A stretch of 64,000 bases of DNA from Streptomyces sp. STR69 (lineage in GTDB: Bacteria > Actinomycetota > Actinomycetes > Streptomycetales > Streptomycetaceae). The notes under the pieces are model-generated. The model was not told the DNA's origin, made no database searches, and saw only the letters and a list, made by a program, of their open reading frames with translations. The position numbers and the translations under genes are program-made. The stretch spans positions 233,418 to 297,417 of the forward strand of contig NZ_JALJRY010000012.1 of assembly GCF_024519455.1 (NCBI RefSeq), given 5' to 3'. Shown piece by piece: positions 8,750-17,402 of the stretch (positions within the stretch are counted from its first letter, which is position 1; each line of letters starts with the position of its first letter).

Positions 8750-8795
8750 GAAAATGCACCCTACAGGGGGTCTTTCCGGCTCGTAGATTTGTCGC
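8750..8795. promoter_or_regulatory. 46-bp divergent promoter region of mocR and ahpD-like gene
   Basis: The short gap between the two divergent starts must hold both promoters and any MocR operator. It contains ACCCTACAGGGGGT (quasi-palindromic) and TAGATT about 6-7 bases before the ahpD-like ATG, which would fit a -10 for a near-leaderless transcript. Confidence 0.35.
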
Positions 8796-9323
8796 ATGAC
8801 GACGAACACGAACGCGAACACGAACGCGAACACGAACGCGAACACGGACACGAACGCCCAGGTCACCGTCCCGGCGACCCGCCTCGACCTCGCCCGCTCC
8901 GCCCCGAAGGTCTTCCGCGCTCTCATCGGCTTCGACGCCGCCGCCCGCGAGGGCCTCGACCCGGCGCTGGTCGAGCTGATCCAGATCCGTGCCTCGCACC
9001 TCAACCGCTGCGCCTACTGCCTCCACATGCACACGAACGACGCCCGCAAGGCCGGCGAGAGCGAGGACCGGCTGCACATGGTCGCCGTCTGGCGCGAGGC
9101 CCGGCACTTCTTCACCGAGCGCGAGCAGGCGGCCCTCGCCCTCACGGAGTCGGTGACCCTGGTGGCCGACGGCGGTGTCCCGGACGAGGTCTACGCGCAG
9201 GCGGCCGACCAGTTCGACGAGGAGGAACTGGCCCACGTCCTGTCCCTGATCCTCACGATCAACACCTGGAACCGGGTGGCCCTGTCGACCGCGAAGGTGG
9301 CGGGCACGGACCAGCGACGCTGA
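8796..9323 (+). CDS. AhpD-like carboxymuconolactone decarboxylase family protein
   Basis: 175 residues. The AhpD-type redox motif HLNRCAYCLHMHTNDARKAG (CxxC plus His three residues on) is intact, as in alkylhydroperoxidase-like proteins. The first 20 residues are a simple repeat of Asn-Thr-Asn-Ala encoded by a 12-bp tandem repeat (8805-8840). That tail is not part of the fold, which begins at about residue 27 (ATRLDLARSAPK). Divergent from and probably controlled by the MocR regulator. Confidence 0.9.
   Translation: MTTNTNANTNANTNANTDTNAQVTVPATRLDLARSAPKVFRALIGFDAAAREGLDPALVELIQIRASHLNRCAYCLHMHTNDARKAGESEDRLHMVAVWREARHFFTEREQAALALTESVTLVADGGVPDEVYAQAADQFDEEELAHVLSLILTINTWNRVALSTAKVAGTDQRR
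8805..8840 (+). repeat. 12-bp tandem repeat, three perfect copies
   Basis: AACACGAACGCG occurs three times in exact tandem, with degenerate copies on each side, encoding the NTNA repeat of the AhpD-like protein. Confidence 0.9.
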
Positions 9324-9332
9324 CGCGGGCCG

Positions 9333-10820
9333 TCACACCGTCATCGGCCGGTCGTACGGCCCGATCGGCGCCGGCAACTGCGAACTCCCCGTCAGATAGC
9401 GGTCGACGGCCGCCGCCACCGCCCGCCCCTCCGCGATAGCCCACACGATCAGCGACTGGCCCCGCGCCGCGTCCCCCGCGACGAACACGCCCCGCGCGCT
9501 CGTCGCGAAGTCCGCGTCCCGGGTGATCGTGCCGCGCGGCGCCATCGCCAGCCTCAGCTGGTCGATGAGCCCGTCCTCGCGGTCGGGCCCGGAGAACCCG
9601 AGGGCGAGCAGCACCAGATCGGCGGGCAGGCTGCGCCCGGAACCGTCCAACGGGCGCCGCTCCGCGTCCACTTCGACCAGGTGCAAGGACCGCACCCGTC
9701 CGTCTGTGTCCCCCTCGAAGCGGAGCGTGGACGCCGCGAACAGCCGGGCGTCCGCGTCCGCCGCGGGCGCCGTCTCCAGGTCCCGCGCCTCCTCGTGCGC
9801 GGCCGACAGCCGATAGATCTTCGGATACGTCGGCCAGGGCTCCGCGTCCTCGTCGCGCTCGGCGTCCGGCTGGGCGTAGATGTCCAACTGCGTGACGGAC
9901 GCGGCCCCTTCACGTACCGCCGTGCCGAGACAGTCGGCCCCCGTGTCGCCGCCGCCGACGATGACGACATGCTTCCCGGCGGCGGACATCGGGGACTCGG
10001 CCAGGTCCCCCTCGCACACCCGGTTGGCCAGCGGCAGATACTCCATCGCCTGCTGGATGCCGGTCAACTCCCGCCCCGGTACGGTGAGTTCACGCCACGC
10101 CGTCGCTCCCGTGGCGATCACCACCGCGTCGTAGCGCGCCCGCAGTTCGGCCGCTCCGACATCCCGCCCGACCGTCGTGGACGTACGGAACTTGGTGCCC
10201 TCGGCCCGCATCTGCTCCAGCCGCCGTTCCAGATGCCGCTTCTCCATCTTGAACTCGGGGATGCCGTACCGCATCAGCCCGCCGAGCCGGTCGTCCCGCT
10301 CGTACACGGCGACCGTGTGCCCGGCGCGCGTCAACTGCTGTGCCGCGGCAAGGCCGGTGGGCCCGGAGCCGACCACCGCGACGGTCCGCCCGGACAACCG
10401 GTCCGGCGGCCTCGGTGGCGTGAAACCGTCGGCCCACGCGCGGTCGGCGATGGCCACCTCGACGTTCTTGATGGTGACCGCGGGCTGGTTGATGGCGAGC
10501 ACGCAGCCCGCTTCGCACGGCGCCGGACACAACCGCCCGGTGAATTCGGGGAAGTTGTTGGTGGCGTGCAGCCGGTCGGCCGCCGCCCGCCAGCCGTCCC
10601 GGCTGACCAGATCGTTCCACTCGGGGATCAGGTTGCCGAGCGGACAGGCGTCGTGGCAGAACGGGACGCCGCAGTCCATGCACCGGTCGGCCTGTCTGCT
10701 CACGATCGGCAGCAGCGCGCCCGGGACATACACCTCGTCCCAGTCCCGTACCCGCTCGTCGACGGGCCTGCGGGGCCACTCCTCGCGCGGAGTGGTCATA
10801 AAACCCTTGGGATCGGCCAT
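9333..10820 (-). CDS. gltD: Glutamate synthase small subunit-like protein (orphan)
   Basis: 495 residues. N-terminal cysteine cluster CMDCGVPFCHDACPLGN for [4Fe-4S] binding, then FAD and NAD(P)H dinucleotide folds (VVGSGPTGLAAAQQL near residue 150; VIVGGGDTGADC near residue 290) and a C-terminal GVFVAGDAARG. This is the electron-donating beta subunit of NADPH-GOGAT. No gltB is adjacent, so it is either a second copy or serves another partner. Start ATG 10820 (MADPKGFMTT) is preceded by GAGGAAG. The stop is 9 bases from the convergent AhpD-like gene. Confidence 0.9.
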   Translation of the reverse strand: MADPKGFMTTPREEWPRRPVDERVRDWDEVYVPGALLPIVSRQADRCMDCGVPFCHDACPLGNLIPEWNDLVSRDGWRAAADRLHATNNFPEFTGRLCPAPCEAGCVLAINQPAVTIKNVEVAIADRAWADGFTPPRPPDRLSGRTVAVVGSGPTGLAAAQQLTRAGHTVAVYERDDRLGGLMRYGIPEFKMEKRHLERRLEQMRAEGTKFRTSTTVGRDVGAAELRARYDAVVIATGATAWRELTVPGRELTGIQQAMEYLPLANRVCEGDLAESPMSAAGKHVVIVGGGDTGADCLGTAVREGAASVTQLDIYAQPDAERDEDAEPWPTYPKIYRLSAAHEEARDLETAPAADADARLFAASTLRFEGDTDGRVRSLHLVEVDAERRPLDGSGRSLPADLVLLALGFSGPDREDGLIDQLRLAMAPRGTITRDADFATSARGVFVAGDAARGQSLIVWAIAEGRAVAAAVDRYLTGSSQLPAPIGPYDRPMTV

Positions 10821-11009
10821 GGCGGTCTTCCTCGCGTCCGCATGCGACAGGCCGTGCGTCATCGAGCGGCACTCTTTCAGCCACGATAAGGCCCTCCGGC
10901 CGAGCGCGCAGAGTGGGCGAGACCTCTTTCTCAAGGGGGTTTCCGCAGGCTTGTGCCGCCCCTGCCCGGTGGCTTCTCAGCCCGCGCCCAGTTGATCTTG
11001 GGACTTCGC

Positions 11010-11489
11010 TCAGGCGAGGGCAAGTATGTAGACCAGCGCGGCGGCGGCCGAGGCCATCGCGCGCACGTGATTCCACATCGTCCACTCGCGCACGTACGAC
11101 GGCCAGTACGCGGCGGCCTCCGGGGTCCCCGGGTCCAGCTTCAGCAGGGCGTCGTTGCGGGGCACGTTCGCGACGAGGGTCAGCCCGAACGCCCCGAACA
11201 AATACAGCGCGCTGCCCAACAGCAACTCCGCGGTCCCCTGATCCGGCCACAGCACGAACGTCACCACCGCGATCACCGCGCACACCAACGCCGAACCGGC
11301 GAACAGCAGCATGAACGCGGGAGTCATCGCCGCCCTGTTGATCGCGTTCATCGCGGCGACACCCTGCGCGGGCGGCAGCTCGGCCAGCCCCCGCATGACC
11401 AGCACGGAGAAGGCGCAGAACACACCGGCCATCACCCCGGTCACGAGCACCCCCAGAACCGTCAGCGCGAAATACGGTTCACCGATCAT
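11010..11489 (-). CDS. DUF1772 membrane protein
   Basis: 159 residues with four hydrophobic segments (about 5-32, 55-78, 84-105, 138-157) and the family signature VPRNDALLKLDP in the third loop, as in DUF1772/anthrone oxygenase-like proteins. Start ATG 11489 with a GGGAG about 12 bases upstream. No pathway partner adjacent, so the substrate is unknown. Confidence 0.85.
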   Translation of the reverse strand: MIGEPYFALTVLGVLVTGVMAGVFCAFSVLVMRGLAELPPAQGVAAMNAINRAAMTPAFMLLFAGSALVCAVIAVVTFVLWPDQGTAELLLGSALYLFGAFGLTLVANVPRNDALLKLDPGTPEAAAYWPSYVREWTMWNHVRAMASAAAALVYILALA

Positions 11490-11640
11490 GCCGATACCAA
11501 CTCCCGCCCGTAGAGCCGAGATCCTGCCCACCACCAACCATCACGACAAGTCGAACCCATCCCCGCCCGCGCAACCATGGCCGAGAATCGCCGGACCATA
11601 CGCGAGCGTCCACGGCACCGCTCGCCGATGCTGACGGACG

Positions 11641-12366
11641 TCATGCCGGGACGTCCCGCCAGTCCCGCAGCACCCGTTCCACCTCCGCCGTGATCCGCCG
11701 TCGTGCCTCGTGCCTCGGTACCCCGCTCATCAGCAACTGGTCGTACGGCGTGTCCCCGTGCCGTACGGACGCCGCCACCGCCGAGACCACCGCGCCCTCG
11801 GACAACGCCCGTCCCGCCGCACTCCGCCCCACCCGCCCGCTGCCCCGCAGCGAGGCGTGCGCGGCGATCGTCCGGGCCCGCTCCTTGGGGCAGCCGGGGA
11901 ACAGCCGTCGTATCTCCGCCGCGAACGCCTCCGCGAACCGCACGTCCTCCACGGCCCGCCGCCCCGCGTCCCGCACCCGGCGCCGCCGCCGTGCCTCAGC
12001 GTCCGCGAGGCACCGTTCCTCGGCCTGGGCGAGCCCCGCCTCCTCGACGAGGACACCCTGTCGCTCGTACCGGCTCCGGCGCCGGTTGAACCGCACCACC
12101 ACCGCCGACAGCGCGCTCTCCTCCCGCGCCCTGCGCGTCAGCGCCGTGTCGCCGCGCGGCAGGAACACCAGATGCCCGAGGTCGGCACAGTCGAGACAGC
12201 GCGGCACCCCGCCCTCGACGACCAGCAGCGCCAACGGCCCACGCCGACACCCCGCACAGTGCCGTTTCCTGAGCGGCTGGACGACCACGAGTCCGCCGAC
12301 GGCCACAAGTCCGTTGCGGATCGGGGGAGTCGAGAGCGATGCCATACGAGATCCATTCCCTGCCAT
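11641..12366 (-). CDS. DUF2293 family protein
   Basis: 241 residues, basic. An N-terminal zinc-ribbon-like segment (RKRHCAGCRRGP...VPRCLDCADLGHL, four cysteines as two CxxC pairs) is followed by a Glu/Arg-rich helical region and a C-terminal DUF2293-like part with RRLFPGCPKERARTIAAHA. ATG 12366 is supported by AGGAGAGAGG upstream; a second ATG lies at 12345. Probably a nucleic-acid-binding protein given the zinc ribbon and charge (inference). Confidence 0.75.
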   Translation of the reverse strand: MAGNGSRMASLSTPPIRNGLVAVGGLVVVQPLRKRHCAGCRRGPLALLVVEGGVPRCLDCADLGHLVFLPRGDTALTRRAREESALSAVVVRFNRRRSRYERQGVLVEEAGLAQAEERCLADAEARRRRRVRDAGRRAVEDVRFAEAFAAEIRRLFPGCPKERARTIAAHASLRGSGRVGRSAAGRALSEGAVVSAVAASVRHGDTPYDQLLMSGVPRHEARRRITAEVERVLRDWRDVPA

Positions 12367-12428
12367 CGCGCACCTCTCTCCTGTCTCCTCTGCCGACCCC
12401 TGACCGAGGCCTGACGCATCATGGCCCT

Positions 12429-13073
12429 GTGCGACTGGAAGCGATCACCTGGGACCGGCTCGGCGACCTCCTCGCCGAGCATCTGCTCGACCTGAAGCCG
12501 GCCGACGGCAGCCCCTGGCCGCGCATCGCCTTCGACGGAGCCCCGGCGGCCCGCCCGGGCGACCTCGCCGAGCGGGTCGCGGAGGCGCTGCGCGTCCGCG
12601 GCCGTTCCTCGCTCGTCGTCGGCACGGAGGGCTTCCTGCGCCCCGCCTCGCTGCGCCTGGAGTACGGGCACCAGGACGCCGACGCCTACTACGACGGCTG
12701 GTTCGACACCCGGGCCCTGTGGCGCGAGGTGTTCGGCCCGCTCGAACCGAACGGCGACGGCCGCGTCCTGCCCGACCTGTGGGACCCGGCCGCCGACCGC
12801 GCCACCCGCAGCCCCTACGTTCAACTCCCGCCCGGTGCCCTCCTGTTGCTGCACGGCCCCCTCCTCCTGCGGCACTGGTTCCCCTTCGACCTGACCCTCC
12901 ACGTCCTCCTCTCACCGGGCGCCCTGCGCCGCCGTACCCCCGAGACCGAGCACTGGACCCTGCCCGTCTTCGGACGCTACGAGGACGAGACCGACCCGGC
13001 CGGCACAGCGGACGTCCTGGTGCGCGCCGACGATCCACGGCACCCGGCCTGGGGCGGGCTGCCCAATGGCTGA
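12429..13073 (+). CDS. Uridine kinase-like protein with degenerate P-loop
   Basis: 214 residues starting at GTG 12429. It resembles Streptomyces proteins annotated as uridine kinase: RIAFDGAPAARPGDLA sits where Walker A should be, but the GxxxxGK[ST] pattern is lost. Later conserved parts include DADAYYDGWFDTRAL and LLLHGPLLLRHWFPFDLTLHVLLSPGALRRR. The fold is probably a P-loop NTPase. Catalytic competence is doubtful. Divergent from the DUF2293 gene with 62 bases between. Confidence 0.75.
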   Translation: MRLEAITWDRLGDLLAEHLLDLKPADGSPWPRIAFDGAPAARPGDLAERVAEALRVRGRSSLVVGTEGFLRPASLRLEYGHQDADAYYDGWFDTRALWREVFGPLEPNGDGRVLPDLWDPAADRATRSPYVQLPPGALLLLHGPLLLRHWFPFDLTLHVLLSPGALRRRTPETEHWTLPVFGRYEDETDPAGTADVLVRADDPRHPAWGGLPNG

Positions 13074-13126
13074 GAAACCCGACCCAAGGGCTTTTGTATG
13101 CGTGTGCATTTAGTTAGGGTGTCGCC

Positions 13127-13519
13127 ATGCCGATCTTCGACGACTCCGTCCGTGCTCTCCTCGACGGCAAGAACTTCGCCGCCGTCGCCACCGTCCGCCC
13201 CGACGGCGCCCCGCAGACCTCCGTGGTCTGGATCAAACGCGAGGACGACACCGTCCTCTTCTCCCCCCTCCAGGACCGGCAGAAGGTGCGCAACCTCCGT
13301 CACGACCCCCGCGTCAGCCTGTCGGTGTTCGACCTCGCCAACCCCTATGTCTCGGTCGAGATCCGCGGCACCGCCGAGATCCTCCCCGACCCCGACAAGC
13401 GGCTCCCGCACGAGCTCTCGCACAAGTACCTCGGCATCGACCCGCCCGCCGAGCGGGACGACCAGGTGCGGGTCATCGTCCGCGTCGTGCCGCAGAAGAT
13501 CGTGGGCTTCCAGGTCTGA
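13127..13519 (+). CDS. PPOX-class F420-dependent oxidoreductase
   Basis: 130 residues, the usual length for the family. Split beta-barrel pattern: FAAVATVRPDGAPQTSVVWIK, VLFSPLQDRQKVRNLRHDPRVSLSVFD, YVSVEIRGTAEI. Such proteins bind F420 (or FMN) and reduce varied substrates in actinomycetes. No adjacent partner gene. Confidence 0.9.
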   Translation: MPIFDDSVRALLDGKNFAAVATVRPDGAPQTSVVWIKREDDTVLFSPLQDRQKVRNLRHDPRVSLSVFDLANPYVSVEIRGTAEILPDPDKRLPHELSHKYLGIDPPAERDDQVRVIVRVVPQKIVGFQV

Positions 13520-13672
13520 CCGCCGTCCGAGTGCCGTCCCGGATTCCGGTCGGCGCACCGGAAGTCCCGACCGTCCGGGTGCGTTCGTCCCGCCGCGCGG
13601 CGAGAATGTAGGGCGCCGGGACTAGCGGAACGTTCTGTACCGCGCCGGCCGTCCGGCACCGGGAGGTACTTC

Positions 13673-14101
13673 ATGACCACCGCCGGAGACATCATGCACC
13701 GGGGCGCCCAGTGGATCCCCGCCCATGAAACCCTGGACCGCGCCGCCCAGCTGATGCGCGAACTGGGCGTCGGAGCCCTGCCCATCAGCGACGAGAACGA
13801 ACGGCTCTGCGGCATCCTCACCGACCGGGACATCGTCGTCGGCTGTGTGGCCATGGGCCACGATCCGGCGAAGGTCACCGCGGGCGAGATGGCCCAGGGC
13901 ACGCCCCGCTGGATCGACGCCGGTGCCGATGTCGGCGAGGTGCTCCAGGAGATGCAGGGACACCAGATCCGCCGGCTTCCCGTGATCGAGAACAAACGCC
14001 TAGTCGGCATGATCAGCGAGGCTGACCTCGCCCAGCATCTGACGGAGGACCAGCTCGCCACCTGGGTCGAGAACGTCTACGCCCGAAGCGCCATGCGCTG
14101 A
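13673..14101 (+). CDS. Tandem CBS-domain protein (Hrp1-like)
   Basis: 142 residues made almost entirely of two CBS motifs (about 7-62 and 75-128), with LCGILTDRDIVV and LVGMISEADLAQHL ending each. CBS pairs bind adenine nucleotides. The size and arrangement are like mycobacterial hypoxic response protein 1. A GGGAGG lies just before the ATG. It converges on corA. Confidence 0.9.
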   Translation: MTTAGDIMHRGAQWIPAHETLDRAAQLMRELGVGALPISDENERLCGILTDRDIVVGCVAMGHDPAKVTAGEMAQGTPRWIDAGADVGEVLQEMQGHQIRRLPVIENKRLVGMISEADLAQHLTEDQLATWVENVYARSAMR

Positions 14102-14182
14102 AGCTCCGACCGGTCGTGCCTGGGCCGTTGGACGGTTGTGCTCTGAGCCTCAGGGTGCTTGTGCTCTGGGTCGCCGGGTGGT

Positions 14183-15310
14183 TCAGAGCCAGCCGTTGCG
14201 CCGGAAGCCCCGGTACAGCGCCAGGCAGGCCACGGATATCACGCCGAGGATCAGGGGATAGCCGTACCGCCAGTGCAGTTCCGGCATGTTGTCGAAGTTC
14301 ATGCCGTACACACCGCACACCATCGTCGGTACGGCGATCACCGCTGCCCAGGCCGTGATCTTCCGCATGTCCTCGTTCTGCGCGACCGTCACCTGGGCGA
14401 GGTGTGCCTGCAGAATCGAGTTGAGCAGTTCGTCGAAGGACGCGATCTGTTCCTTCGCCCGCAGCAGGTGGTCGGAGACATCGCGGAAGTAGGCCTGTAT
14501 CTCCGGTCCGACCACCCGCATCGGCCGGGTGGACAACGCCTCCAGCGGGCCGCTGAGGGGGACCACCGCCCGCTTCAACTCCAGCAGTTCTCGCTTGAGT
14601 TGGTAGATACGGCCCGGGTCCGCCCGCGCGCCGTTCTGCGCGAACACGTCCGTCTCCACCTGGTCGATGTCCGCCTGCACCGAGTCCGTGACGCTCAGGT
14701 AGTCGTCGACCACGTGGTCCGCTATCGCGTGCAGCACCGCGGCCGGTCCCTTGGCGAGCTGCCGGGGGTTCGACTCCAACTCCTCGCGCAGCGGCCCCAG
14801 CGATCCGTGCCGTCCGTGCCGCACGGTGATGACGAACTCGGCGCCGACGAACACCATGATCTCGCCGGTGTCCACGACCTCGCTCGTCGCCGTCAGCTTC
14901 TCGTGCTCGACGTAGCAGACCGTCTTGAACACCGCGAAAAGCGTCTCGCCGTAGCGCTCCACCTTCGGGCGCTGATGGGCCTCGATCGCGTCCTCGACCG
15001 CCAGCGGGTGCAGGTTGAACAGCTCGGCGATGCCCGCGAACTCCTCGTTCGTCGGCTCGTGCAGACCGAGCCAGACGAACCCGTCGTCCTTCTTGCGCAC
15101 CCGCTCGACGGCGTCCACCAGATCGCCGCCGACCGGGACCCGGACACCGTCCTGATACGTGACGCACTTCACCACCGAGGAGCCCAGGGGTGACCGGGCG
15201 TGGTGGCTCAGGTCGACGCGCGGGCGCCGTCGCGCCAGCCGCGCCACCTTGCGGAGGCCGCCGACCCTGCCCAGGCCCGTGACCTTCCGAAGATTCCCTG
15301 CCATGGACAT
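14183..15310 (-). CDS. corA: CorA-type magnesium/cobalt channel
   Basis: 375 residues. A long cytoplasmic N-terminal domain is followed by two C-terminal transmembrane helices, with the signature YGMNFDNMPE between them. That GMN motif defines CorA selectivity. Start ATG 15310, supported by AAGGAG six bases upstream; a second ATG lies two codons later. The extra N-terminal 50 residues are basic (RKVARLARRRPRVD). No M-box or other metal riboswitch is visible upstream. Confidence 0.93.
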   Translation of the reverse strand: MSMAGNLRKVTGLGRVGGLRKVARLARRRPRVDLSHHARSPLGSSVVKCVTYQDGVRVPVGGDLVDAVERVRKKDDGFVWLGLHEPTNEEFAGIAELFNLHPLAVEDAIEAHQRPKVERYGETLFAVFKTVCYVEHEKLTATSEVVDTGEIMVFVGAEFVITVRHGRHGSLGPLREELESNPRQLAKGPAAVLHAIADHVVDDYLSVTDSVQADIDQVETDVFAQNGARADPGRIYQLKRELLELKRAVVPLSGPLEALSTRPMRVVGPEIQAYFRDVSDHLLRAKEQIASFDELLNSILQAHLAQVTVAQNEDMRKITAWAAVIAVPTMVCGVYGMNFDNMPELHWRYGYPLILGVISVACLALYRGFRRNGWL

Positions 15311-15569
15311 CCGGATCTCCTTGCGTGGATCCCCTCGCATCGCATTTCTGCGCCTGGCGTGCCAGTTTGCCAGGCCGACGTGAGCGGTGGGTAAGCCCGT
15401 GGGAACGGAATCCTCCGCTTTGTTCCCGCCTGTGGACGAAGCCGTGCGTACGCCTTGTTCCCCGCTGTGGACGCAACCGTGCGGGAGCGGGCGCACGGCC
15501 GTGGCAAGGGCGTTCCGAACCGGAGCGTCGACCCCTCCCGACAAGCGGGGCAACTGGGATGATCGCGGC

Positions 15570-16364
15570 ATGACGCGATCCGACGGGTATCTCCTCGACA
15601 ACCGGCAGTCCGAGGCGGGGCAGCGCTTCGACGCCTTCGCCACGCTCTTCGACCCCACGACGTTCCGGCATCTGGAGGGGTTCGGCGTCGGACCCGGCTG
15701 GCGGGTCTGGGAGGTCGGTGTCGGCGGCACCTCGGTGGTGTCCTGGCTGGCCAAGAAGGTCGGCCCGACCGGGAAGGTCGTCGCGACCGACATCGACACC
15801 TCCCAGGTCGCCTCGGTGGCCCGCCCGCCGATCGAGGTGCGCGTCCATGACGTGGGCGCCGAGGAGCCGCCGGGGGAGGGCTTCGACCTCGTGCACGCGC
15901 GGCTCGTCCTGGTCCATGTCCCGGACCGGGAACGGGCGTTGCGCTCGATGATCAAGTCCCTGCGCCCCGGCGGACGCCTCCTGATCGAGGACGCCGACCC
16001 CGCCCTGCAGCCCTTGCTCTGCCCCGACGAACACGGCCCCGAGCAGCAACTGGCGAACCGTCTCCGCAACGGCTTCCGCGCCCTCCTCGCCGACCGCGGA
16101 GCCGACCTCTCCTACGGCCGCAAACTCCCGCGACTGCTCCGCGAGGCCGGTCTGCGCCGGGTGGAGGCCGACGCGTACTTCCCGGTCACCTCACCGGCCT
16201 GCGCCGCCCTGGAATCCGCCACGGTCCGCCAGATCCGCGACCAGCTCGTCACCGCGGGCCTCGCCACGGACGAGGACATCGACCGCCATCTGGCCAACGT
16301 CGCCTCCGGCACGATGGACCTGGCGACGGCACCGATGATCTCGGCCTGGGGGCGGAAGGCGTAG
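15570..16364 (+). CDS. SAM-dependent methyltransferase
   Basis: 264 residues of class I methyltransferase type. The SAM-binding region reads VWEVGVGGTSVVSWLAKKVGPTGKVVATDID, with motif I altered (EVGVGG for the usual DxGxGxG) but the acidic VVATDID intact. FDLVHARLVLVHV and LRPGGRLLIED correspond to motifs post-II and III. Substrate unknown. The gap to the pseudouridine kinase (16365-16487) has no gene. Confidence 0.88.
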   Translation: MTRSDGYLLDNRQSEAGQRFDAFATLFDPTTFRHLEGFGVGPGWRVWEVGVGGTSVVSWLAKKVGPTGKVVATDIDTSQVASVARPPIEVRVHDVGAEEPPGEGFDLVHARLVLVHVPDRERALRSMIKSLRPGGRLLIEDADPALQPLLCPDEHGPEQQLANRLRNGFRALLADRGADLSYGRKLPRLLREAGLRRVEADAYFPVTSPACAALESATVRQIRDQLVTAGLATDEDIDRHLANVASGTMDLATAPMISAWGRKA

Positions 16365-16487
16365 GCGGGGGCGGGAGTTGGCGCCGGTTGGGTGGGGGAG
16401 GGGGGCTTCAGGGGTGTTGGCCCGGCCGGCGGTGCCTTCGACGCCGGGACGTCGTGGGAACGCCCTCGCCGCAGGGGTCGATCGCCG

Positions 16488-17402
16488 TCACCCCCGCCCG
16501 GGCGGTCGCCCTCCCACCCGTTCCACCGCTCGCGCCCCCGCCCGGCACCCCTCCCGTGCCGCCTCCTCCGGATCGGCGCCCGTCAGAAGCGTCGCGAGGA
16601 ACGCCCCCGTGAACGCGTCGCCCGCGCCCGTGGTGTCCCGGGGCGTGGCGGGCTCGGCCGGTACGCGTGCGTGGACCGTGCCGGAGCGGGCCACCAAGGC
16701 CCCCTCGGCGCCCTGCTTGGTGACCACCAGGGGGACATGGCGGCTCAACTTGGCCGCCGCGTCCGCCGGATCGGGCAACCCGGTGAGCAGACACGCCTCG
16801 TCACGGCTGGGCAGCAGCACGTCCACCCCCTCCACGAGCCCTAGGAAACGGTCCACGCCCAGCTCCACCAGGAACCCCGCAGACGCCGGATCCAGACTCA
16901 CCGGCACCCCACGCGCGCGTGCCGACTCCATCGCCGCTGCCACCAACGCCCGGCTCGGCTCGGCGAACAGCAGATAGCCCGACAGATGCAGCCGTACGAC
17001 ACCGTCCAGCAGCGAGTCCGACCAGTCCTCGGGACCGAGCCGAAGGGCCGCGCCACTGTCGGTGAGAAACGTCCGCTCGGCAGAAGCCCCCGTGTCGACC
17101 AGACAGATCACCGTCCCGGTCGCCGCCTCCGGATCGACCACGAGCCGGGGCCGCACCCCGGAGGCGACCAGCTCCCGTTCGTGCCATGCCGCCGCGTCCG
17201 CACCCACGCGACCGAGCAGCCGTACGTCCGCGCAGCCCCAATGGGCCGCCCAGCACGCCACGTTGGCGCCCGCGCCGCCCGGCACGGTCCGGATCACGGC
17301 GGCGGTGTCGGTGCCCGGCGCGAGCGGTCCCCGGTGCCGGGCGACGACGTCCGTGACGACGTCCCCGACGACCAGGAGCGCGCCCTTCGGCCCGGTCGTC
17401 AC
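16488..17402 (-). CDS. psuK: PfkB-family kinase, probable pseudouridine kinase
   Basis: 304 residues of ribokinase type: N-terminal GGAGANVACWAAHWG, and the C-terminal active-site motif DTTGAGDAFTGAFLA with the catalytic Asp. GTG 17402 overlaps the TGA of the upstream psuG as GTGA, so the two are co-translated. In bacteria this pairing means the kinase makes pseudouridine 5'-phosphate, the substrate of PsuG. Function is inferred from this context; the sequence alone says only PfkB kinase. Confidence 0.85.
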   Translation of the reverse strand: MTTGPKGALLVVGDVVTDVVARHRGPLAPGTDTAAVIRTVPGGAGANVACWAAHWGCADVRLLGRVGADAAAWHERELVASGVRPRLVVDPEAATGTVICLVDTGASAERTFLTDSGAALRLGPEDWSDSLLDGVVRLHLSGYLLFAEPSRALVAAAMESARARGVPVSLDPASAGFLVELGVDRFLGLVEGVDVLLPSRDEACLLTGLPDPADAAAKLSRHVPLVVTKQGAEGALVARSGTVHARVPAEPATPRDTTGAGDAFTGAFLATLLTGADPEEAAREGCRAGARAVERVGGRPPGRG

